From assembly GCA_001821455.1 (NCBI GenBank), contig MHLY01000003.1, forward strand, positions 90,781 through 99,333: a stretch of DNA of 8,553 nt, written 5' to 3'. The stretch is from Candidatus Nealsonbacteria bacterium RBG_13_42_11 (GTDB lineage Bacteria; Patescibacteriota; Minisyncoccia; Minisyncoccales; RBG-13-42-11). The notes below the pieces were generated by a model that saw only the letters and a list, made by a program, of their open reading frames with translations, searched no databases and was not told where the DNA came from. Positions 1-6,172 of the stretch are shown here, one piece after another. The position numbers were made by a program, and so were the translations under genes. Each line of letters begins with the position of its first letter. Positions within the stretch are counted from its first letter, which is position 1.

Positions 1-169
1 AAAAGAAAGGCCCTGGGAAAATAAAAATCAAAAAATTATTGGTGATCTATTGTTTGCCTTGAAAGAAATAGCGAAATTATTACAGCCGTTTCTACCCGAA
101 ACTTCAGAAAAAATATTAAAACAAATAGAGAATAAAAAAAGTGAAATTCTTTTTCCCCGAATAGATTAA
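1..169 (+). CDS. metG: Methionyl-tRNA synthetase, C-terminal fragment (5' end outside window)
   Basis: The open frame starts at base 2 and encodes the last 55 residues of a protein ending at TAA 167-169. The peptide begins KERPWENKNQ, continues with ALKEIAKLLQPFLPETSEKI and ends LFPRID. This matches the end of the helical anticodon-binding domain of class I methionyl-tRNA synthetases, where a PWE motif, a PFLPETAEKI-type helix and a terminal LFPRI are conserved. The enzyme charges initiator and elongator tRNA-Met with methionine in the cytoplasm. The protein stops directly after LFPRID, so the optional C-terminal EMAP-II-like tRNA-binding/dimerisation domain of longer bacterial forms is absent. 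The next gene starts 3 nt downstream, so metG probably heads or sits within the same operon. The catalytic part lies outside the window and cannot be assessed. Confidence 0.88.
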   Translation, partial: KERPWENKNQKIIGDLLFALKEIAKLLQPFLPETSEKILKQIENKKSEILFPRID

Positions 170-172
170 AAT

Positions 173-1102
173 ATGATTACGGCATTAATAATTATTTTAG
201 GTTTGATAATCTTTGAAGCGGTAAGCAGTATTGATAACGCTATCGTCAATGCTTACGTTTTAAAGACAATGTCGGAAAAATGGCGAAAGATTTTCCTTTT
301 CTGGGGAATCTTAACCGCCGTTTTTATTATGAGGGGGTTGCTGCCGTTTTTGGTAGTTTGGTTATCAGTTCCCGAAATCGGATTCTTGGGAGCCGCAAAA
401 TCAATGTTTCAGTCTAATCCCGAAGTGGCTGAACTTATGGAAGCGAGAAAGGGGATAATCTTGATTGGAGCCGGAGTTTTTCTTCTGCTGATATATTTGC
501 ATTGGCTTTTCTTGGAGGAAAAGCATCCCCTTTTTGTGGTGGATAAATTCATTAAACCTCACTATGGCGTTTGGTTTTTCGCCGCGGCAGCCGTAATCTT
601 AGTAGCCTTGCTTTATATGGCGCGGCATTCGCCCTTTTTAATGCTGTCTGCCGCCTGCGGTAATGCTATCTTTTTTATCATGTACGGCTTTAGGGAACAG
701 GCTGAAAAACAAAAAGAAAAATTAAAAGGAGGTACTTCGCAGATTTCAGATCTTTCAAAACTGATGTATCTGGAAGTTTTGGACGCCTCCTTTAGTTTCG
801 ACGGAGTTATGGGTGCTTTTGCCTTCACTACCAGCGTACCCTTAATCTTAATCGGCAACGGTATCGGCGCTTTAATAGTCAGGAACCTGACAATTAAAAG
901 CATTGATAAAGTGGCAAAATACAGGTTTTTGAAGAACGGTGCTATGACGTCAATCGGTATTTTAGGTATTTTTATCATCGCTAAAAGTTTCGGAGCGGTT
1001 ATTCCCGAATACCTTCCGACCCTGATAACGATTTTCTTGGTCGGCCTTGCCTTTTGGCGCTCTAAAGAATTTTTAAAAATAAATTCACAAAATGCTATTT
1101 GA
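173..1102 (+). CDS. TerC/DUF475-family integral membrane protein, putative metal-ion (Mn2+) transporter
   Basis: The 309-residue product is very hydrophobic, with roughly eight to nine membrane segments (about residues 1-20, 42-64, 94-115, 132-150, 152-171, 206-237, 256-277 and 281-297). Two acidic intramembrane motifs identify the family: FEAVSSIDNAIVNA in the first half (E15, D21, N22) and LEVLDASFSFDGV in the second (E201, D204, D210). This E-x5-DN and E-x2-D-x5-D arrangement is the internally duplicated signature of the TerC superfamily, and the wording fits its DUF475 branch. Characterised TerC relatives act in manganese export or homeostasis; that function here is inference. There is no separate signal peptide. 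The start at 173 lies 3 nt after the metG stop, without a Shine-Dalgarno sequence, and the N-terminal hydrophobic helix begins immediately, which supports this start. The 3' end overlaps tatD by 11 nt. Tellurite resistance should not be assumed. Confidence 0.82.
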   Translation: MITALIIILGLIIFEAVSSIDNAIVNAYVLKTMSEKWRKIFLFWGILTAVFIMRGLLPFLVVWLSVPEIGFLGAAKSMFQSNPEVAELMEARKGIILIGAGVFLLLIYLHWLFLEEKHPLFVVDKFIKPHYGVWFFAAAAVILVALLYMARHSPFLMLSAACGNAIFFIMYGFREQAEKQKEKLKGGTSQISDLSKLMYLEVLDASFSFDGVMGAFAFTTSVPLILIGNGIGALIVRNLTIKSIDKVAKYRFLKNGAMTSIGILGIFIIAKSFGAVIPEYLPTLITIFLVGLAFWRSKEFLKINSQNAI

Positions 1103-1925
1103 CACTCACGCTCATTTAAACTTCAACGCCTACAAAAAAGATTGCGAGGAAGTTATTAAAAGAACCCTGGATAATAAGATTTGGATGATAAACATCGGTT
1201 CGCAATACGAAACAAGTCAAAGAGCGATTGAAATTGCGGAAAAGTACAAAGAAGGCATATATGCGGCAATCGGACTCCATCCCATTCATTTATCCGAAGG
1301 CATCTTTAAAACAAGAATTGACGAAGAGGAAATAGCGTTTGAAACCCGAGAAGAAAACTTTGATTACGAGAAATATAAAGAACTGGCAAAATCTCCGAAA
1401 GTAGTGGCGATTGGCGAAATCGGTTTAGATTATTATTATCGGCCTAAAACCAAAATTAAACTAGAACAGTTTAAAGAAAGACAAAAAGAAGCTTTCTTGA
1501 AACAAATTGAATTGGCAAAAGAATTAAAACTGCCTATAATTTTTCACTGCCGCATGGCCCACAGCGACTTAATAAGCATACTTAATACTGAATACAATAT
1601 ACAAAATAATAATTTAGGGGGAACAATTCATTGTTTTACGGGAAACTGGGAAGAGGCAAAAAAATATTTAAAAATGGGATTTTATTTGGGTTTTAATGGG
1701 ATTATATTCAAAATGAATCTAGAGGAAGTAATTGAAAAAACCCCTTTGGATAAAATTTTAATAGAAACCGACTGTCCTTATCTGACTCCGCCGCCAATGG
1801 AGGGCAGGAATGAACCCTTATACGTAAAATATGTCGCTGAAAAAATTGCCAAGATTAAAAAAATAAACTATGAAGAAGTTGAGGAACAGACCGCTAAAAA
1901 TGCTAAAGCGTTATTTGGTATATGA
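1092..1925 (+). CDS. tatD: TatD-family metal-dependent hydrolase / DNase
   Basis: This is a cytoplasmic amidohydrolase-fold TIM barrel of 277 residues. Its metal-binding and catalytic residues are all visible in order: HAH near the start (H6, H8), GEIGLDYYY (E109), FHCR (H152), HCFTG (H180) and IETDCPYL (D227). TatD proteins are Mg2+/Mn2+-dependent nucleases linked to DNA repair or turnover, and some act as D-aminoacyl-tRNA deacylase-like or quality-control enzymes, so the exact substrate is not settled by sequence. The protein is somewhat longer than the usual ~260 residues. The excess sits after GLHPIHL, a charged stretch at about residues 70-97, before the conserved SPKVVAIGEIGLD. The start lies inside the preceding gene (11-nt overlap), and the MLFDTHAHLN N-terminus fixes it. 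The stop overlaps the leuS start as ATGA. metG and tatD are neighbours in many bacteria; here they are separated only by the membrane-protein gene. Confidence 0.93.
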   Translation: MLFDTHAHLNFNAYKKDCEEVIKRTLDNKIWMINIGSQYETSQRAIEIAEKYKEGIYAAIGLHPIHLSEGIFKTRIDEEEIAFETREENFDYEKYKELAKSPKVVAIGEIGLDYYYRPKTKIKLEQFKERQKEAFLKQIELAKELKLPIIFHCRMAHSDLISILNTEYNIQNNNLGGTIHCFTGNWEEAKKYLKMGFYLGFNGIIFKMNLEEVIEKTPLDKILIETDCPYLTPPPMEGRNEPLYVKYVAEKIAKIKKINYEEVEEQTAKNAKALFGI

Positions 1926-4330
1926 TTCAAGAATACAATCCTCAGAAAATTGAGCCTAAATGGCAGAAATTTTGGGAAGAGAACGGCTTTTATAAGGCGG
2001 AGGATTTTTCCAAAAAGCCGAAAAAATATATTTTAATTGAGTTTCCCTATCCTTCGGGAGAGGGTCTTCATGTCGGCCACGCTAGAAGTTATTCTGCCCT
2101 AGACGCGGTTTCCCGCAAGAAAAGAATGGAGGGATTTAATGTTCTATTCCCGATCGGCTGGGATGCTTTTGGTCTGCCGACGGAAAACTATGCCATAAAA
2201 ACAGGCATTCATCCCCGAATCGCCACCGAGAAAAACGTTGCCAATTATAAAAGGCAGTTAAAAAGTTTGGGCTTGTCTTTCGACTGGTCAAGAGAAATTA
2301 ATACGACTGACCCCGGATATTACAAATGGACCCAATGGATTTTCCTTAAACTTTTTGAAAAAGGCCTGGCTTATCAGGCGGAAATTCCCATAAACTTTTG
2401 TCCTGCCTGTAAAATCGGTTTGGCCAACGAAGAAGTGGTTGGAGGAAAATGCGAGAGGTGCGGGACAGAAGTTGTTAAAAAAACATTAAAGCAATGGATG
2501 ATAAAAATTACAAAGTATGCCGACAGATTGATTGATGATTTAAAGGAAGTTGATTATCCCGAGAGAGTTAAAGCTCAGCAGATAAACTGGATCGGAAAGA
2601 GCTATGGAACGGAAATTGACTTTGAACTGGAAAACGCAGAAGAAAGAATAAAAGTTTTTACCACCAGAACAGACACTCTTTTTGGAGTGACGGCAGTTGT
2701 TTTGGCGCCAGAGCATCCCTTGGTTCAAAAATTGATTACCAAAGAAAATGAAGAAAAAATAAAAGAATACATTGAAAGCGCGAAAAAGAAAAGCGATTTC
2801 GAAAGGGAGAAACTGGAAAAAGAAAAAACCGGAGTTTTTACGGGCTCTTATTGTGTCAATCCCGGGAATTCTGAAAAAGTGCCGATTTGGGTTGGGGATT
2901 ATGTGGTGGCCACTTACGGCGGCGGAGCGGTTATGATGGTGCCGGCTCACGATTACCGGGATTTTGATTTTGCCAAGAAATACGGACTGAAAATCAAAGA
3001 AGTGGTTTCCGGGGGCGCTATTTCAAAAGAAGCTTTTGTTGATTACGGAATTTTAATAAATTCTGGAGAATTTGATGGTTTAAAATCGGAAGAGGCGATA
3101 GAAAAAATCACTAAATTTTTAGAGAAGAAAGGATTGGGAAGAAAAACGATTCAATACAAATTAAGAGATTGGATTTTTTCGCGTCAGCATTATTGGGGCG
3201 AACCGATTCCTATTATTCATTGCGAAAAGTGCGGCGCCGTCCCGGTTCCTGAAAAAGATTTACCAGTAGAACTTCCTTATGTTGAAAAATACCAGCCAAC
3301 CGGAACCGGTGAATCGCCCTTATTTGCGATTTCCGAATGGGTAAATACAAAGTGTCCAAAATGCCAGGGTTCCGCAAAAAGAGAAACCGACACTATGCCC
3401 AATTGGGCAGGTTCCAACTGGTATTATTTAAGGTATTTGGATCCGGTTAACGATAAAACTTTAGCCGATGCAAAAAAAATGAAATACTGGATGCCGATTG
3501 ACTGGTATAACGGCGGCATGGAACATACCACCTTGCATCTTTTATATTCAAGATTTATCTATAAATTCCTTTTTGACATCGGTGTTGTCCCGCAAAAAGA
3601 ACCCTATCAAAAAAGAACCTGTCACGGCATAATTCTGGCGGCAGACGGAAGGAAAATGTCAAAATCCTTCGGCAACGTCATTAATCCCGATGAAATTGTC
3701 CAAAAATACGGAGCCGACACTTTAAGATTATACGAGATGTTTTTAGGCCCCTTTGATCAGGCAATTGCCTGGAATGAAGACGGCGTAAAAGGAGTTTACA
3801 GATTTTTAGAAAAAGTTTGGAATTTGGTTTCAGAATGCTCAAAAAACAAAGAAAGCAATCAAAAGATTTCAAGCGCTATAAATAAACTCAATAAAAAGAT
3901 TGACGAAGATTTGGAAGCGATAAAATTCAACACAATAATTTCCTCATTTATGGAGTTTGTAAATTTAAGTCAGGATAATAAAAAAGAAGTGGGGAGGGAA
4001 ACGATCGAAAAATTCTTAATTTTACTTTCACCTTTTGCCCCTCATATTGCGGAAGAATTATGGAGCCAATTGGGGCACAAAAAAAGCATATTTTTTGGAA
4101 AATGGCCCAAGCCCGATTCAAAATTAATTAAAGAAAAAACAATAACTTTAATCATCCAGATTAATGGTAAAGTTCGCGATAAAATTGAGGTTGCGGCTGA
4201 CATCTCAGAAGATGAAGCGCAAAGATTGACAATTTCAAGAGAAAATGTTAAAAAATGGACACAAGGTAAGGAAATCAAAAAAATCATCTTCGTCCCAAAT
4301 AAACTTATCAATATCGTAGTTAATTCATAA
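1922..4330 (+). CDS. leuS: Leucyl-tRNA synthetase
   Basis: This class I aminoacyl-tRNA synthetase of 802 residues attaches leucine to tRNA-Leu. The N-terminus YNPQKIEPKWQKFW is typical and fixes the start. Catalytic signatures are the HIGH-type motif HVGH (50-53) after PYPSGEGL and KMSKS (578-582). The CP1 editing domain is intact, with the threonine-rich TTRTDT (247-252), GGGAVMMVPAHD (333-344) and RDFDF. Two four-cysteine zinc sites are visible: C160/C163 with C177/C180, and C434/C437 with C478/C481. QINGKVRDKI (746-755) marks the C-terminal tRNA-binding domain. Compared with the ~860-residue E. coli enzyme it lacks the leucine-specific insertion before KMSKS: only about ten residues separate CHGIILA from KMSKS. 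This is also seen in other short bacterial LeuRSs. The start overlaps the tatD stop by 4 nt (ATGA), suggesting translational coupling; glmS follows after 10 nt. Confidence 0.97.
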   Translation: MIQEYNPQKIEPKWQKFWEENGFYKAEDFSKKPKKYILIEFPYPSGEGLHVGHARSYSALDAVSRKKRMEGFNVLFPIGWDAFGLPTENYAIKTGIHPRIATEKNVANYKRQLKSLGLSFDWSREINTTDPGYYKWTQWIFLKLFEKGLAYQAEIPINFCPACKIGLANEEVVGGKCERCGTEVVKKTLKQWMIKITKYADRLIDDLKEVDYPERVKAQQINWIGKSYGTEIDFELENAEERIKVFTTRTDTLFGVTAVVLAPEHPLVQKLITKENEEKIKEYIESAKKKSDFEREKLEKEKTGVFTGSYCVNPGNSEKVPIWVGDYVVATYGGGAVMMVPAHDYRDFDFAKKYGLKIKEVVSGGAISKEAFVDYGILINSGEFDGLKSEEAIEKITKFLEKKGLGRKTIQYKLRDWIFSRQHYWGEPIPIIHCEKCGAVPVPEKDLPVELPYVEKYQPTGTGESPLFAISEWVNTKCPKCQGSAKRETDTMPNWAGSNWYYLRYLDPVNDKTLADAKKMKYWMPIDWYNGGMEHTTLHLLYSRFIYKFLFDIGVVPQKEPYQKRTCHGIILAADGRKMSKSFGNVINPDEIVQKYGADTLRLYEMFLGPFDQAIAWNEDGVKGVYRFLEKVWNLVSECSKNKESNQKISSAINKLNKKIDEDLEAIKFNTIISSFMEFVNLSQDNKKEVGRETIEKFLILLSPFAPHIAEELWSQLGHKKSIFFGKWPKPDSKLIKEKTITLIIQINGKVRDKIEVAADISEDEAQRLTISRENVKKWTQGKEIKKIIFVPNKLINIVVNS

Positions 4331-4340
4331 ATACTAATTT

Positions 4341-6161
4341 ATGTGTGGCATAGTCGGCTACATCGGTAAAAATCAAGATATAAGGATGGGTATTGAGGCC
4401 TTAAGACGGCTTGAATACCGCGGTTACGATTCGGCAGGCGCGGCCTGGTATAATTCCGATAAAAAAGACATTTTTCTTGTTAAGAAGGCAGGCCGGATAG
4501 ACAATTTAGAAAAAGCAATCCAGGAAAGCAATTTAGTATCCTCGGGCAATCCTTTTATTTTGCATACTCGCTGGGCGACTCACGGAGGAGTAGATGACAT
4601 TAATGCTCATCCTCATTCTGATTGTAAAAATGAGATTTTTTTAGTTCATAACGGAATTATTGAAAATTACCAGGAACTGAAAGAAAAATTAATCAAAGAG
4701 GGCCACAAATTTTGTTCTCAATGCGACACTGAAGTATTATCCCATCTTATTGAAAAATATTTTCAGGGAAATTTGGAAGAGGCCGTAAGAAAAGCGTTAA
4801 AAGAAGTTCGGGGAACTTATGGATTAGCGGTAATCTCCAAAAAAGATCCCGGAAAATTAGTTGCGGCTCGATTATCATCCCCTTTGCTTTTAGGCATAAA
4901 CCAGGATGAAATTTTAGTGGCCTCCGACCCTTCGGCAGTGATTACCCATACAAGACAAGTTATTAATTTAGACGACAATGAAATTGCCGTTTTGAAACCT
5001 GAGAACTTTTTCATTTTGAAAGAAAAACCAGTAATCCAGATTGAATGGACGGCCGAAGAGGCGCAAAAAGGCGACTACCCTCACTTTATGTTAAAGGAAA
5101 TAATGGAAGAACCCGAAGCAATTGAGAACGCAATTCGGGGAAGATTAATACCCGAAGAAGGACAAGTTAAATTAGGGGGCTTAAGTTCTGTTGAAAAAAA
5201 ACTAAGAGAAATTAATCGCTTATTATTAGTTGCTTGCGGAACCGCTTCTTACGCTGCAAGAACAGGGGAATATATGTTGGAAGAGTACGCGGGTATCCCT
5301 ACCGAGATTGATATTGGTTCAGAATTTCGTTATCGCAAGCCAATTGTTGATAAAAAAACCGCCGCTATTTTTATTTCTCAGTCCGGTGAAACTGCTGACA
5401 CTTTAGCCGCTTTAAGAGAAATGAAAGAAAAGGGAACTATGGCCCTAGGAATTACTAATGCTGTGGGTTCTACCCAATCCCGCGAAACGGATGCCGGTGT
5501 TTATACCAGGTCCGGACCTGAAATAGCCGTGGCTTCCACAAAAGCATTTATTGGCCAATTAATAACCCTGGCGCTTCTTACTGTTTATTTTGGCAGACAA
5601 AGAGATATGGCTTTAGTAATGGGACAGAGAATTGTTTCTGAATTAGCTAAACTTCCAGAATTAGCCAGAAAAGTTTTAAAACAGGCGCCTGAAATTGAAA
5701 AAATAGCGAAAAAGTACAAAGATTGTAAGAATTTCTGGTTTATTGGCAGGAAATATAATTATCCGATGGCTATGGAAGGAGCTTTGAAATTAAAAGAAAT
5801 TTCTTATTTACATGCTGAAGGCGTAGCTTCGGGCGAATTAAAGCACGGGGCATTAGCCTTAATTGATGAAAATTTCCCGACAATAGTAATTTCGCCTTCA
5901 GATTCAGTTTACGAAAAGACAATTTCTAACATTCAGGAGATAAAAGCGAGAAAAGGACCGATAATAGCCATTGCTACCGAAGGAAATGAAGAAATTAAAA
6001 ACTTGGTTGATGATGTCATTTATATTCCAAAAACATTGGAAATGCTGACTCCTATTTTGTCGGTGATTCCTTTGCATCTTTTCGCTTATTATACTGCGGT
6101 TGCTTTAGGAAAAGATATAGATAAGCCCCGCAATCTTGCTAAGTCCGTCACTGTTGAGTAA
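4341..6161 (+). CDS. glmS: Glutamine--fructose-6-phosphate aminotransferase (isomerizing)
   Basis: GlmS converts fructose-6-phosphate and glutamine to glucosamine-6-phosphate and glutamate, the first committed step to UDP-GlcNAc for peptidoglycan. The 606 residues are full length (E. coli has 609). The N-terminal Ntn glutaminase domain (about 1-230) starts MCGIVGYIG, with the nucleophile C2 exposed after Met removal, HTRWATHG (75-82), HNGIIEN (103-109) and CDTE (128-131). Two SIS sugar-isomerase domains follow: ACGTASY (298-304) with SQSGETADT (346-354) and ASTKAF (398-403), then MEGALKLKEISYLHAEG (478-494) with E486 and H502. The C-terminal tail ends DKPRNLAKSVTVE, containing the Schiff-base lysine K601. 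All expected catalytic residues are present. The 10-nt gap before it has no room for a glmS ribozyme or other leader, so classical ribozyme control is absent here. iorA begins 11 nt downstream. Confidence 0.97.
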   Translation: MCGIVGYIGKNQDIRMGIEALRRLEYRGYDSAGAAWYNSDKKDIFLVKKAGRIDNLEKAIQESNLVSSGNPFILHTRWATHGGVDDINAHPHSDCKNEIFLVHNGIIENYQELKEKLIKEGHKFCSQCDTEVLSHLIEKYFQGNLEEAVRKALKEVRGTYGLAVISKKDPGKLVAARLSSPLLLGINQDEILVASDPSAVITHTRQVINLDDNEIAVLKPENFFILKEKPVIQIEWTAEEAQKGDYPHFMLKEIMEEPEAIENAIRGRLIPEEGQVKLGGLSSVEKKLREINRLLLVACGTASYAARTGEYMLEEYAGIPTEIDIGSEFRYRKPIVDKKTAAIFISQSGETADTLAALREMKEKGTMALGITNAVGSTQSRETDAGVYTRSGPEIAVASTKAFIGQLITLALLTVYFGRQRDMALVMGQRIVSELAKLPELARKVLKQAPEIEKIAKKYKDCKNFWFIGRKYNYPMAMEGALKLKEISYLHAEGVASGELKHGALALIDENFPTIVISPSDSVYEKTISNIQEIKARKGPIIAIATEGNEEIKNLVDDVIYIPKTLEMLTPILSVIPLHLFAYYTAVALGKDIDKPRNLAKSVTVE

Positions 6162-6172
6162 AATAGATAGTA

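Noticed and set aside
2540..2950. Long open frame on the - strand opposite leuS (and similar ones at 613-978, 4042-4311, 7003-7275, 7475-7840 and 8009-8248).
   Set aside because: All lie antisense to strongly conserved genes and their products are low-complexity or unrecognisable; they are shadows of the real reading frames.
3573..3601. Perfect TTGACA hexamer inside leuS.
   Set aside because: No TATAAT-like hexamer lies at 16-18 nt downstream; it encodes ordinary leuS residues (FDIG).
3900..3926. Possible internal promoter for glmS: TTGACG, 15-nt spacer, TAAAAT inside leuS.
   Set aside because: The spacer is two bases short of optimal, it is over 400 nt from glmS, and such matches are expected by chance in AT-rich coding DNA.
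4417..4424. ACCGCGGT palindrome in glmS as a regulatory site.
   Set aside because: It encodes the invariant EYRGYDS motif region, so protein conservation explains it.
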